Shown: positions 1 through 12,908, counted from the first letter of the stretch. The stretch: DNA of 64,000 nucleotides from Peronospora farinosa (GCA_947646735.1 CANTFK010000785.1:186001-250000); one strand, 5' to 3'. Notes: generated from the sequence alone by a model not told the origin. Made by a program: numbers and translations.

Positions 1-839
1 ATGCTCGCTTTTACTTCACCATTCGGTGTCAAGGATGTGATTGTGGTGCCATCCGTCGTTGAGGTGGCTCCACCTGGCCCAGAGGCGGGTCCGTTGACCA
101 TGCTCTTTCCGCTCATACTCGCTTTTACTTCACCATTCGGTGTCATGGATGCGATTGTGGTGCCATCCGTCGTTGGGGTAGCTCCACCCGGTCCAGAGGC
201 GGGTCCGTTGCCCATGCTCATTTCGCTCACGCTTGCTTTGACTCCTCCATTCTGCGACGTGGATGTGATTGTGTTGCCATTCGTCGTTGAGGTAGCTCCA
301 GCCGGGTCGGCGACACCAAAACCGACATTGCCACCTGTACCGACACCAGAAACGCCACCGATATTGCCACCGACACCGACACCTGCACCAACACCGATAT
401 TGCCATTGACACCGACATTGCCATTGATACCGCGCTCGGCACCAACACCAGCACCAAAATTGCCACCGACACCAGGAATGCCACCAACACCAATACCACC
501 GACACCAACATTGCCGCCGACGCCGAAATTGCCACCAACACCAGAAGTTCCGCCAAGACCAGTCGTTCCACCGATACCAGTGACACCGTACCCGTTACCG
601 ATCCCCCCACCGCTCACTCCAGTACCGTAGCCGACGCCGACACCATGTCCGCCATAAGCGCCACCATAAGCGCCACCTCGTCTGTATGCTCCATCTCCAG
701 CTCCGTAGCCAGCACCGCCACCTTGCATAACCATGCCAAGGAGTCCGAACGTCTAGGCGGCCTCTATCTCAGCGTATGCACCGTTTGAAAGTGCCACGAC
801 GGCGAGGCACACGGCACTGAACTTGCTGCTGGTGAACAT
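1..839 (-). pseudogene. Array copy 1, glycine-rich protein, TAG at codon 29, cut by window edge
   Basis: This copy starts at 839 and runs left out of the window, so its end is not seen. Codon 29 is TAG (plus strand reads gtctaggcgg near 754-763). The glycine-rich part is similar to the other copies. The modules at 1-230 are the most divergent in the array: they read TTITSLTPNGEVKASM-like rather than NTITSTSQNGGVKASV-like. It also carries a Gly-to-Val change next to the MGMQ segment. The divergence suggests that it lies near the array border or belongs to a sister subfamily that is homogenised less often. Confidence 0.7.
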
Positions 840-1763
840 CGTTGGAGTTGCTTGTTCGTTAAAGTCTTGTATTGCACACGAGCTGCTGGATGGATGTTAG
901 CTCGAGTGAGAAAGATTGGAAATGAATTTGAGACGGATTGGTTCGTTGGCGTGATCGTGCCAGAAAAATCGCCCAGGACAATCAAATGCCAGGTGCCAGA
1001 CACTTGTGACCCGTGGAATATCTGCCGTAAGGCACATGATGACCCGTGTTCGAAGAGGTATGCAGAGACCCAGATGAATTATCGTTTTCGCCGTTTGCAT
1101 GCCGTTTTTTTTCAGGTCTCTCCATTCGCTAGTATCAGAACTGCGTCACGTGGTAGTTGACGAGCCATGACTATTTTTAAACGAAGATACATGCCCGAAT
1201 ATTGTGATACTTGCCAAGATGCGCGGCCTAAGCAAATACAGCCGAGTAGGCCAGGGTCATGTGTGTGCTTTGAGAGCTATCCCGAGATGCAGCTTTCCGT
1301 AATGTAGCTGGAGGAATTGATGCGAACACGGTGTCCATGTAGCAACATGGTGTTGCCATCCACTATTGACTTTTTCTTTACAACAAACGTTTGTAATGAA
1401 GCTTACCACACGTTGCAGTCGGCTGGGTGGTCAGGATCGTCGTCACTACTATTTTTCACAGAACGTGAAGAATGTGAGACCGGTTCAAACAGAAGCTAAT
1501 GCTACACGTTCTTTTGGTGGACGCCAGGGTTACGAAGACAAGTGAAATCGGTCTTTTTGAAAGTGACGTGGGCATGAGATCGAAATCTAGTGAAGGAGTA
1601 GTAAAATACAAGCTTGTCGACCGTTGTTTTTGATGTAAGAGTCTACTCTTGAAGCGAGGTGCAAACCAGTGGTAGACGAAAGCATGTCATTTATTTCTTA
1701 CAACAATATGAAATAGTGAGCAAACAACTCAATCAAAGAGAGGTGATAAACGTATCACTTTGT

Positions 1764-2792
1764 TCACTCCGAACGAAGCATGCGGTATACGTTCTGACTT
1801 GCTGCGCCAGTTCCTGCGGTACCGTATTCCGGGCTCGTTGCGTATGCGTCGGCTTTGGCTCCGCCATACTGCGTGACATTGTTGCCGTTCTTTGTAGTGC
1901 TAGCTCCAACTCTGCCGGCGGCATTTCCAGTGACCGTCCCCATGGGCGTTTTGCTCACGCTCGCTTTGACTCCTCCATTCTGCGACGTGGATGTGATTGT
2001 GTTCCCATTCGTCGATTTAGTAGCTCCACTCGGACCAGGGGCGGGTGTGGTGCCCATGCTCGTTCCGCTCACACTCGCTTTGACTCCGCCATAATCTGAC
2101 GTGGATGTGATTGTGTTGCCATTGTCGGTGAGGTAGCTCTAGCCGGACCAGGGGCGGGTGGTGCCCATGTTCGTTCCGCTCACACTCGCTTTGAATCCGC
2201 CATTATCTGACTTGGATGTGATTGTGTTGCCATTCGTCGTTGAGGTAGCTCCAGCCGGGCCGGCGACACCAAAACCGACATTGCCACCTGTACCGACACC
2301 AGAAACGCCACCGATATTGCCACCGACACCGGGACCGGCACCAACACCGACACCTGCACCAACACCGATATTGCCATTGACACCGCGCCCGGCACCAACA
2401 CCAGCACCAAAATTGCCACCGACACCAGGAATGCCACCAACACCAATACCACCGACACCAACATTGCCGCCGACGCCGAAATTGCCACCAACACCAGAAG
2501 TTCCGCCAAGACCAGCCGTTCCACCGATACCAGTGACACCGTACCCGTTACCGATCCCCCCACCGCTCACTCCAGTACCGTAGCCGACGCCGACACCATG
2601 TCCGCCATAAGCGCCACCATAAGCGCCACCTCGTCTGTATGCTCCATCTCCAGCTCCGTAGCCAGCACCGCCACCTTGCATACCCATGCCAAGGAGTCTG
2701 AACGTCTAGGCGGCCTCTATCTCAGCGTATGCACCGTTTGAAAGTGCCACGACGGCGAGGCACACGGCACTGAACTTGCTGCTGGTGAACAT
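1764..2792 (-). pseudogene. Array copy 2, TAG at codon 29 plus frameshift
   Basis: The start codon is at 2792 and the ancestral stop position at 1764. Codon 29 is TAG. Between 2100 and 2160 there are two small deletions relative to sister copies (one base in the ccattcgtcgg segment, two in the gcgggtccggtg segment). Together they would restore the frame, but a stop is read between them, so the glycine-rich frame ends at 2139. The copy should not make a full product. Confidence 0.75.
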
Positions 2793-3718
2793 CGTTGGAG
2801 TTGCTTGTTCGTCGAAGTCTTGGAATGCACACGAGCTGCTGGTTGGATGTTAGCTCGAGTGAGGAAGATTGGAAATGAATTTGAGACGGATTGGTTCGTT
2901 GGCGTGATCGTGCCAGAAAAATCGCCCAGGACAGTCAAATGCCAGGTGCCAGACACTTGTGACCCGTGGAATATCTGCCGTAAGGCACATGATGACTCGT
3001 GTTCGAAGAGGTATGCAGAGACCCAGATGAATTATCGTTTTCGCCGTTTGCATGCCGTTTTTTTTCAGGTCTCTCCATTCGCTAGTATCAGAACTGCGTC
3101 ACGTGGTAGTTGACGAGCCATGACTATTTTTAAACGAAGATACATGCCCGAATATTGTGATACTTGCCAAGATGCGCGGCCTAAGCAAATACAGCCGAGT
3201 AGGCCAGGGTCATGTGTGTGCTTTGAGAGCTATCCCGAGATGCAGCTTTCCGTAATGTAGCTGGAGGAATTGATGCGAACACGGTGTCCATGTAGCAACA
3301 TGGTGTTGCCATCCACTATTGACTTTTTCTTTACAACAAACGTTTGTAATGAAGCTTACCACACGTTGCAGTCGGCTGGGTGGTCAGGATCGTCGTCACT
3401 ACTATTTTTCACAGAACGTAAAGAATGTGAGACCGGTTCAAACGGAAGCTAATGCTACACGTTCTTTTGGTGGACGCCAGGGTTACGAAGACAAGTGAAA
3501 TCGGTCTTTTTGAAAGTGACGTGGGCATGAGATCGAAATCTAGTGAAGGAGTAGTAAAATACAAGCTTGTCGACCGTTGTTTTTGATGTAAGAGTCTACT
3601 CTTGAAGCGAGGTGCAAACCAGTGGTAGACGAAAAGCATGTACATTTATTTCTTACAACAATATGAAATAGTGAGCAAACAACTCAATCAAAGAGAGGTG
3701 ATAAACGTATCACTTTGT

Positions 3719-4770
3719 TCACTCCGAACGAAGCATGCGGTATACGTTCTGACTTGCTGCGCCAGTTCCTGCGGTACCGTATTCCGGGCTCGTTGCGTAT
3801 GCGTCGGCTTTGGCTCCGCCATACTGCGTGACATTGTTGCCGTTCTTTGTAGTGCTAGCTCCAACTCTGCCGGCGGCATTTCCAGTGACCGTCCCCATGG
3901 GCGTTTTGCTCACGCTCGCTTTGACTCCTCCATTCTGCGACGTGGATGTGAGGGGGGGGGTCCCCCCCAGATTGTGTTGCCATTCGTCGGTGAGGTAGCT
4001 CTAGCCGGACCAAGAGCGGGTGTGGTGCCCATGCTCGTTCCGCTCACACTCGCTTTGGCTCCGCCATTCTGCGACGTGGATGTGATTGTGTTGCCATTTG
4101 TCGGTGAGGTAGCTCTAGCCGGACCAGGGGCGGGTCCGGTGCCCATGTTCGTTCCGCTCACACTCGCTTTGAATCCGCCATTATCTGACTTGGATGTGAT
4201 TGTGTTGCCATTCGTCGTTGAGGTAGCTCCAGCCGGGCCGGCGACACCAAAACCGACATTGCCACCTGTACCGACACCAGAAACGCCACCGATATTGCCA
4301 CCGACACCGGGACCGGCACCAACACCGACATTGCCATTGACACCGACATTGCCATTGACACCGCGCCCGGCACCAACACCAGCACCAAAATTGCCACCGA
4401 CACCAGGAATGCCACCAACACCAATACCACCGACACCAACATTGCCGCCGACGCCGAAATTGCCACCAACACCAGAAGTTCCGCCAAGACCAGCCGTTCC
4501 ACCGATACCAGTGACACCGTACCCGTTACCGATCCCCCCACCGCTCACTCCAGTACCGTAGCCGACGCCGACACCATGTCCGCCATAAGCGCCACCATAA
4601 GCGCCACCTCGTCTGTATGCTCCATCTCCAGCTCCGTAGCCAGCACCGCCACCTTGCATACCCATGCCAAGGAGTCCGAACGTCTGGGCGGCCTCTATCT
4701 CAGCGTATGCACCGTTTGAAAGTGCCACGACGGCGAGGCACACGGCACTGAACTTGCTGCTGGTGAACAT
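3719..4770 (-). pseudogene. Array copy 3, good start, C-terminal frameshift
   Basis: The signal peptide, Gln29 and the whole glycine-rich part are intact from 4770. A 20-bp insertion at 3951-3970 (A, nine G, T, seven C, AG) shifts the frame, so translation ends at 3910 after 286 residues with a foreign tail. The original stop position is 3719. A secreted glycine-rich product with about two modules could still be made. The G/C-run insertion could be a real foldback event or an assembly join error. Confidence 0.7.
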
Positions 4771-5694
4771 CGTTGGAGTTGCTTGTTCGTTAAAGTCTTG
4801 TATTGCACACGAGCTGCTGGATGGATGTTAGCTCGAGTGAGAAAGATTGGAAATGAATTTGAGACGGATTGGTTCGTTGGCGTGATCGTGCCAGAAAAAT
4901 CGCCCAGGACAGTCAAATGCCAGGTGCCAGACACTTGTGACCCGTGGAATATCTGCCGTAAGGCACATGATGACCCGTGTTCGAAGAGGTATGCAGAGAC
5001 CCAGATGAATTATCGTTTTCGCCGTTTGCATGCCGTTTTTTTTCAGGTCTCTCCATTCGCTAGTATCAGAACTGCGTCACGTGGTAGTTGACGAGCCATG
5101 ACTATTTTTAAACGAAGATACATGCCCGAATATTGTGATACTTGCCAAGATGCGCGGCCTAAGCAAATACAGCCGAGTAGGCCAGGGTCATGTGTGTGCT
5201 TTGAGAGCTATCCCGAGATGCAGCTTTCCGTAATGTAGCTGGAGGAATTGATGCGAACACGGTGTCCATGTAGCAACATGGTGTTGCCATCCACTATTGA
5301 CTTTTTCTTTACAACAAACGTTTGTAATGAAGCTTACCACACGTTGCAGTCGGCTGGGTGGTCAGGATCGTCGTCACTACTATTTTTCACAGAACGTAAA
5401 GAATGTGAGACCGGTTCAAACGGAAGCTAATGCTACACGTTCTTTTGGTGGACGCCAGGGTTACGAAGACAAGTGAAATCGGTCTTTTTGAAAGTGACGT
5501 GGGCATGAGATCGAAATCTAGTGAAGGAGTAGTAAAATACAAGCTTGTCGACCGTTGTTTTTGATGTAAGAGTCTACTCTTGAAGCGAGGTGCAAACCAG
5601 TGGTAGACGAAAGCATGTCATTTATTTCTTACAACAATATGAAATAGTGAGCAAACAACTCAATCAAAGAGAGGTGATAAACGTATCACTTTGT
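4771..5694. other. Representative array spacer without a supported gene
   Basis: The spacer between the start of copy 3 and the stop of copy 4 holds the promoter side of copy 3 and the downstream side of copy 4. Short ORFs on both strands (about 60-105 codons) recur in every unit only because the units are copies. They show no known domain, and their ends shift between units with single-base changes in the T-run near 5035. I see no RNA gene or convincing second gene here. Confidence 0.6.
4841..4858 (-). promoter_or_regulatory. Inr/FPR-like core promoter of array copy 3
   Basis: On the minus strand the sequence reads ATTCATTTCCAATCTTTC. It resembles the oomycete initiator plus flanking promoter region (consensus GCTCATTYYNCAWTTT). 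It lies 71-88 nt upstream of the start codon at 4770, is followed by a pyrimidine-rich CTCACTC stretch, and is kept in nearly all units. This is a similarity call with some mismatches, and no transcript data support it. Confidence 0.45.
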
Positions 5695-6726
5695 TCACTC
5701 CGAACGAAGCATGCGGTATACGTTCTGACTTGCTGCGCCAGTTCCTGCGGTACCGTATTCCGGGCTCGTTGCGTATGCGTCGGCTTTGGCTCCGCCATAC
5801 TGCGTGACATTGTTGCCGTTCTTTGTAGTGCTAGCTCCAACTCTGCCGGCGGCATTTCCAGTGACCGTCCCCATGGGCGTTTTGCTCACGCTCGCTTTGA
5901 CTCCTCCATTCTGCGACGTGGATGTGATTGTGTTCCCATTCGTCGATTTAGTAGCTCCACTCGGACCAGGGGCGGGTGTGGTGCCCATGCTCGTTCCGCT
6001 CACACTCGCTTTGAATCCGCCATTCTGCGACGTGAATGTGATTGTGTTGCCATTTGTCGGTGAGGTAGCTCTAGCCGGACCAGGGGCGGGTCCGGTGCCC
6101 ATGTTCGTTCCGCTCACACTCGCTTTGAATCCGCCATTATCTGACTTGGATGTGATTGTGTTGCCATTCGTCGTTGAGGTAGCTCCAGCCGGGCCGGCGA
6201 CACCAAAACCGACATTGCCACCTGTACCGACACCAGAAACGCCACCGATATTGCCACCGACACCGGGACCGGCACCAACACCGACATTGCCATTGACACC
6301 GACATTGCCATTGACACCGCGCCCGGCACCAACACCAGCACCAAAATTGCCACCGACACCAGGAATGCCACCAACACCAATACCACCGACACCAACATTG
6401 CCGCCGACGCCGAAATTGCCACCAACACCAGAAGTTCCGCCAAGACCAGCCGTTCCACCGATACCAGTGACACCGTACCCGTTACCGATCCCCCCACCGC
6501 TCACTCCAGTACCGTAGCCGACGCCGACACCATGTCCGCCATAAGCGCCACCATAAGCGCCACCTCGTCTGTATGCTCCATCTCCAGCTCCGTAGCCAGC
6601 ACCGCCACCTTGCATACCCATGCCAAGGAGTCCGAACGTCTAGGCGGCCTCTATCTCAGCGTATGCACCGTTTGAAAGTGCCACGACGGCGAGGCACACG
6701 GCACTGAACTTGCTGCTGGTGAACAT
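5695..6726 (-). pseudogene. Array copy 4, otherwise open but TAG at codon 29
   Basis: Start at 6726 and stop at 5695 would give 343 residues with three C-terminal modules. The only visible lesion is TAG at codon 29. Starting at Met36, the next Met, would give a 308-residue protein without the signal peptide, so secretion would be lost. Confidence 0.75.
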
Positions 6727-7648
6727 CGTTGGAGTTGCTTGTTCGTTAAAGTCTTGTATTGCACACGAGCTGCTGGATGGATGTTAGCTCGAGTGAGAAA
6801 GATTGGAAATGAATTTGAGACGGATTGGTTCGTTGGCGTGATCGTGCCAGAAAAATCGCCCAGGACAGTCAAATGCCAGGTGCCAGACACTTGTGACCCG
6901 TGGAATATCTGCCGTAAGGCACATGATGACCCGTGTTCGAAGAGGTATGCAGAGACCCAGATGAATTATCGTTTTCGCCGTTTGCATGCCGTTTGTTTCA
7001 GGTCTCTCCATTCGCTAGTATCAGAACTGCGTCACGTGGTAGTTGACGAGCCATGACTATTTTTAAACGAAGATACATGCCCGAATATTGTGATACTTGC
7101 CAAGATGCGCGGCCTAAGCAAATACAGCCGAGTAGGCCAGGGTCATGTGTGTGCTTTGAGAGCTATCCCGAGATGCAGCTTTCCGTAATGTAGCTGGAGG
7201 AATTGATGCGAACACGGTGTCCATGTAGCAACATGGTGTTGCCATCCACTATTGACTTTTTCTTTACAACAAACGTTTGTAATGAAGCTTACCATACGTT
7301 GCAGTCGGCTGGGTGGTCAGGATCGTCGTCACTACTATTTTTCACAGAACGTAAAGAATGTGAGACCGGTTCAAACGGAAGCTAATGCTACACGTTCTTT
7401 TGGTGGACGCCAGGGTTACGAAGACAAGTGAAATCGGTCTTTTTGAAAGTGACGTGGGCATGATATCGAAATCTAGTGAAGGAGTAGTAAAATACAAGCT
7501 TGTCGACCGTTGTTTTTGATGTAAGAGTCTACTCTTGAAGCGAGGTGCAAACCAGTGGTAGACGAAAGCATGTCATTTATTTCTTACAACAATATGAAAT
7601 AGTGAGCAAACAACTCAATCAAAGAGAGGTGATAACGTATCACTTTGT

Positions 7649-8680
7649 TCACTCCGAACGAAGCATGCGGTATACGTTCTGACTTGCTGCGCCAGTTCCT
7701 GCGGTACCGTATTCCGGGCTCGTTGCGTATGCGTCGGCTTTGGCTCCGCCATACTGCGTGACATTGTTGCCGTTCTTTGTAGTGCTAGCTCCAACTCTGC
7801 CGGCGGCATTTCCAGTGACCGTCCCCATGGGCGTTTTGCTCACGCTCGCTTTGACTCCTCCATTCTGCGACGTGGATGTGATTGTGTTCCCATTCGTCAA
7901 TTTAGTAGCTCCACTCGGACCAGGGGCGGGTGTGGTGCCCATGCTCGTTCCGCTCACACTCGCTTTGACTCCGCCATTCTGCGACGTGGATGTGATTGTG
8001 TTGCCATTTGTCGGTGAGGTAGCTCTAGCCGGACCAGGGGCGGGTCCGGTGCCCATGTTCGTTCCGCTCACACTCGCTTTGAATCCGCCATTATCTGACT
8101 TGGATGTGATTGTGTTGCCATTCGTCGTTGAGGTAGCTCCAGCCGGGCCGGCGACACCAAAACCGACATTGCCACCTGTACCGACACCAGAAACGCCACC
8201 GATATTGCCACCGACACCGGGACCGGCACCAACACCGACATTGCCATTGACACCGACATTGCCATTGACACCGCGCCCGGCACCAACACCAGCACCAAAA
8301 TTGCCACCGACACCAGGAATGCCACCAACACCAATACCACCGACACCAACATTGCCGCCGACGCCGAAATTGCCACCAACACCAGAAGTTCCGCCAAGAC
8401 CAGCCGTTCCACCGATACCAGTGACACCGTACCCGTTACCGATCCCCCCACCGCTCACTCCAGTACCGTAGCCGACGCCGACACCATGTCCGCCATAAGC
8501 GCCACCATAAGCGCCACCTCGTCTGTATGCTCCATCTCCAGCTCCGTAGCCAGCACCGCCACCTTGCATACCCATGCCAAGGAGTCCGAACGTCTAGGCG
8601 GCCTCTATCTCAGCGTATGCACCGTTTGAAAGTGCCACGACGGCGAGGCACACGGCACTGAACTTGCTGCTGGTGAACAT
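7649..8680 (-). pseudogene. Array copy 5, otherwise open but TAG at codon 29
   Basis: The design matches copy 4: 343 codons, three modules and TAG at codon 29 as sole lesion. It differs from copy 4 by scattered substitutions, such as asparagine-for-aspartate codons on the antisense reading around 7899. The spacer downstream of the gene lacks one A at gtgataacg, a variant shared with copies 6 and 8 only. Confidence 0.75.
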
Positions 8681-9602
8681 CGTTGGAGTTGCTTGTTCGT
8701 TAAAGTCTTGTATTGCACACGAGCTGCTGGATGGATGTTAGCTCGAGTGAGAAAGATTGGAAATGAATTTGAGACGGATTGGTTCGTTGGCGTGATCGTG
8801 CCAGAAAAATCGCCCAGGACAGTCAAATGCCAGGTGCCAGACACTTGTGACCCGTGGAATATCTGCCGTAAGGCACATGATGACCCGTGTTCGAAGAGGT
8901 ATGCAGAGACCCAGATGAATTATCGTTTTCGCCGTTTGCATGCCGTTTGTTTCAGGTCTCTCCATTCGCTAGTATCAGAACTGCGTCACGTGGTAGTTGA
9001 CGAGCCATGACTATTTTTAAACGAAGATACATGCCCGAATATTGTGATACTTGCCAAGATGCGCGGCCTAAGCAAATACAGCCGAGTAGGCCAGGGTCAT
9101 GTGTGTGCTTTGAGAGCTATCCCGAGATGCAGCTTTCCGTAATGTAGCTGGAGGAATTGATGCGAACACGGTGTCCATGTAGCAACATGGTGTTGCCATC
9201 CACTATTGACTTTTTCTTTACAACAAACGTTTGTAATGAAGCTTACCATACGTTGCAGTCGGCTGGGTGGTCAGGATCGTCGTCACTACTATTTTTCACA
9301 GAACGTAAAGAATGTGAGACCGGTTCAAACGGAAGCTAATGCTACACGTTCTTTTAGTGGACGCCAGGGTTACGAAGACAAGTGAAATCGGTCTTTTTGA
9401 AAGTGACGTGGGCATGATATCGAAATCTAGTGAAGGAGTAGTAAAATACAAGCTTGTCGACCGTTGTTTTTGATGTAAGAGTCTACTCTTGAAGCGAGGT
9501 GCAAACCAGTGGTAGACGAAAGCATGTCATTTATTTCTTACAACAATATGAAATAGTGAGCAAACAACTCAATCAAAGAGAGGTGATAACGTATCACTTT
9601 GT

Positions 9603-10634
9603 TCACTCCGAACGAAGCATGCGGTATACGTTCTGACTTGCTGCGCCAGTTCCTGCGGTACCGTATTCCGGGCTCGTTGCGTATGCGTCGGCTTTGGCTC
9701 CGCCATACTGCGTGACATTGTTGCCGTTCTTTGTAGTGCTAGCTCCAACTCTGCCGGCGGCATTTCCAGTGACCGTCCCCATGGGCGTTTTGCTCACGCT
9801 CGCTTTGACTCCTCCATTCTGCGACGTGGATGTGATTGTGTTCCCATTCGTCAATTTAGTAGCTCCACTCGGACCAGGGGCGGGTGTGGTGCCCATGCTC
9901 GTTCCGCTCACACTCGCTTTGAATCCGCCATTCTGCGACGTGAATGTGATTGTGTTGCCATTTGTCGGTGAGGTAGCTCTAGCCGGACCAGGGGCGGGTC
10001 CGGTGCCCATGTTCGTTCCGCTCACACTCGCTTTGAATCCGCCATTATCTGACTTGGATGTGATTGTGTTGCCATTCGTCGTTGAGGTAGCTCCAGCCGG
10101 GCCGGCGACACCAAAACCGACATTGCCACCTGTACCGACACCAGAAACGCCACCGATATTGCCACCGACACCGGGACCGGCACCAACACCGACATTGCCA
10201 TTGACACCGACATTGCCATTGACACCGCGCCCGGCACCAACACCAGCACCAAAATTGCCACCGACACCAGGAATGCCACCAACACCAATACCACCGACAC
10301 CAACATTGCCGCCGACGCCGAAATTGCCACCAACACCAGAAGTTCCGCCAAGACCAGCCGTTCCACCGATACCAGTGACACCGTACCCGTTACCGATCCC
10401 CCCACCGCTCACTCCAGTACCGTAGCCGACGCCGACACCATGTCCGCCATAAGCGCCACCATAAGCGCCACCTCGTCTGTATGCTCCATCTCCAGCTCCG
10501 TAGCCAGCACCGCCACCTTGCATACCCATGCCAAGGAGTCCGAACGTCTAGGCGGCCTCTATCTCAGCGTATGCACCGTTTGAAAGTGCCACGACGGCGA
10601 GGCACACGGCACTGAACTTGCTGCTGGTGAACAT
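9603..10634 (-). pseudogene. Array copy 6, otherwise open but TAG at codon 29
   Basis: The frame has 343 codons and three modules, with TAG at codon 29 and no other break. The second module carries the ITFTSQ variant also seen in copy 4, while the spacer variant gtgataacg is shared with copy 5. This mixture of markers is expected from gene conversion between units. The upstream spacer near 11,020-11,045 has a short taaagcaaatactaag variant also found upstream of copy 8. Confidence 0.75.
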
Positions 10635-11560
10635 CGTTGGAGTTGCTTGTTCGTTAAAGTCTTGTATTGCACACGAGCTGCTGGATGGATGTTAGCTCGA
10701 GTGAGAAAGATTGGAAATGAATTTGAGACGGATTGGTTCGTTGGCGTGATCGTGCCAGAAAAATCGCCCAGGACAGTCAAATGCCAGGTGCCAGACACTT
10801 GTGACCCGTGGAATATCTGCCGTAAGGCACATGATGACTCGTGTTCGAAGAGGTATGCAGAGACCCAGATGAATTATCGTTTTCGCCGTTTGCATGCCGT
10901 TTGTTTCAGGTCTCTCCATTCGCTAGTATCAGAACTGCGTCACGTGGTAGTTGACGAGCCATGACTATTTTTAAACGAAGATACATGCCCGAATATTGTG
11001 ATACTTGCCAAGATGCGCGGCCTAAAGCAAATACTAAGCCGAGTAGGCCAGGGTCATGTGTGTGCTTTGAGAGCTATCCCGAGATGCAGCTTTCCGTAAT
11101 GTAGCTGGAGGAATTGATGCGAACACGGTGTCCATGTAGCAACATGGTGTTGCCATCCACTATTGACTTTTTCTTTACAACAAACGTTTGTAATGAAGCT
11201 TACCATACGTTGCAGTCGGCTGGGTGGTCAGGATCGTCGTCACTACTATTTTTCACAGAACGTAAAGAATGTGAGACCGGTTCAAACGGAAGCTAATGCT
11301 ACACGTTCTTTTGGTGGACGCCAGGGTTACGAAGACAAGTGAAATTGGTCTTTTTGAAAGTGACGTGGGCATGATATCGAAATCTAGTGAAGGAGTAGTA
11401 AAATACAAGCTTGTCGACCGTTGTTTTTGATGTAAGAGTCTACTCTTGAAGCGAGGTGCAAACCAGTGGTAGACGAAAGCATGTCATTTATTTCTTACAA
11501 CAATATGAAATAGTGAGCAAACAACTCAATCAAAGAGAGGTGATAAACGTATCACTTTGT

Positions 11561-12820
11561 TCACTCCGAACGAAGCATGCGGTATACGTTCTGACTTGCT
11601 GCGCCAGTTCCTGCGGTACCGTATTCCGGGCTCGTTGCGTATGCGTCGGCTTTGGCTCCGCCATACTGCGTGACATTGTTGCCGTTCTTTGTAGTGCTAG
11701 CTCCAACTCTGCCGGCGGCATTTCCAGTGACCGTCCCCATGGGCGTTTTGCTCACGCTCGCTTTGACTCCTCCATTCTGCGACGTGGATGTGATTGTGTT
11801 CCCATTCGTCGATTTAGTAGCTCCACTCGGACCAGGGGCGGGTGTGGTGCCCATGCTCGTTCCGCTCACACTCGCTTTGACTCCGCCATAATCTGACTTG
11901 GATGCGATTGTGTTGCCATTCGTCGGTGAGGTAGCTCTAGCCGGACCAAGAGCGGGTGTGGTGTACGTGTTTGTTCCGCTCACGCTCGCTTTGACTCCTC
12001 CATTCTGCGACGTGGATGTGATTGTGTTGCCTTCCGTCGACTTAGTAGCTCCACTCGGACCAGGGGCGGGTCCGGTGCCCATGTTCGTTCCGCTCACACT
12101 CGCTTTGGCTCCGCCATTCTGCGACGTGGATGTGATTGTGTTGCCATTTGTCGGTGAGGTAGCTCTAGCCGGACCAAGAGCGGGTGTGGTGCCCATGCTC
12201 GTTCCGCTCACACTCGCTTTGAATCCGCCATTATCTGACTTGGATGTGATTGTGTTGCCATTCGTCGTTGAGGTAGCTCCAGCCGGGCCGGCGACACCAA
12301 AACCGACATTGCCACCTGTACCGACACCAGAAACGCCACCGATATTGCCACCGACACCGGGACCGGCACCAACACCGACATTGCCATTGACACCGACATT
12401 GCCATTGACACCGCGCCCGGCACCAACACCAGCACCAAAATTGCCACCGACACCAGGAATGCCACCAACACCAATACCACCGACACCAACATTGCCGCCG
12501 ACGCCGAAATTGCCACCAACACCAGAAGTTCCGCCAAGACCAGCCGTTCCACCGATACCAGTGACACCGTACCCGTTACCGATCCCCCCACCGCTCACTC
12601 CAGTACCGTAGCCGACGCCGACACCATGTCCGCCATAAGCGCCACCATAAGCGCCACCTCGTCTGTATGCTCCATCTCCAGCTCCGTAGCCAGCACCGCC
12701 ACCTTGCATACCCATGCCAAGGAGTCCGAACGTCTGGGCGGCCTCTATCTCAGCGTATGCACCGTTTGAAAGTGCCACGACGGCGAGGCACACGGCACTG
12801 AACTTGCTGCTGGTGAACAT
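11561..12820 (-). CDS. Array copy 7, intact secreted glycine-rich protein (419 aa)
   Basis: This is the longest intact member and serves as the reference for the array. Residues 1-23 form a clear signal peptide: a short basic n-region (MFTSSK), a hydrophobic core and AYA before the predicted cut. Residues 36 to about 190 are dominated by Gly, Val, Asn and Ala in GVGGN/GVNGN-type repeats, with a Tyr-rich GGAYGGAYGG patch. After this come five 38-residue modules ending in KASVSGT, then a terminal segment with NNVTQYGG. Gln29 is CAG here. No enzyme motif is present. A structural role outside the cell, for example in a spore or oospore wall, is inferred from composition only. The tandem layout recalls the Phytophthora M96 mating-specific genes. 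An Inr-like element lies 71-88 nt upstream. Confidence 0.85.
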   Translation of the reverse strand: MFTSSKFSAVCLAVVALSNGAYAEIEAAQTFGLLGMGMQGGGAGYGAGDGAYRRGGAYGGAYGGHGVGVGYGTGVSGGGIGNGYGVTGIGGTAGLGGTSGVGGNFGVGGNVGVGGIGVGGIPGVGGNFGAGVGAGRGVNGNVGVNGNVGVGAGPGVGGNIGGVSGVGTGGNVGFGVAGPAGATSTTNGNTITSKSDNGGFKASVSGTSMGTTPALGPARATSPTNGNTITSTSQNGGAKASVSGTNMGTGPAPGPSGATKSTEGNTITSTSQNGGVKASVSGTNTYTTPALGPARATSPTNGNTIASKSDYGGVKASVSGTSMGTTPAPGPSGATKSTNGNTITSTSQNGGVKASVSKTPMGTVTGNAAGRVGASTTKNGNNVTQYGGAKADAYATSPEYGTAGTGAASQNVYRMLRSE

Positions 12821-12890
12821 CGTTGGAGTTGCTTGTTCGTTAAAGTCTTGTATTGCACACGAGCTGCTGGATGGATGTTAGCTCGAGTGA

Positions 12891-12908
12891 GAAAGATTGG
12901 AAATGAAT
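12891..12908 (-). promoter_or_regulatory. Inr/FPR-like core promoter of intact array copy 7
   Basis: This is the same ATTCATTTCCAATCTTTC element at the same distance upstream of the start codon at 12820. If it is the initiator, the 5' leader would be about 80 nt. The broken copies keep the same element, so they may still be transcribed. Confidence 0.45.

Noticed and set aside
764..1003. Recurring 73-85 codon minus-strand ORF over the array gene start
   Set aside because: It overlaps the signal-peptide region in another frame and has no recognisable features.
852..1160. Recurring 102-105 codon plus-strand ORF upstream of each array gene
   Set aside because: It overlaps the promoter side of the minus-strand gene, its end changes with one-base differences in a T run, and it shows no domain. 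It recurs only because units are copies.
1317..1499. Recurring 60-codon ORF in each array spacer
   Set aside because: It is short, has no motif, and is present in all units by duplication only.
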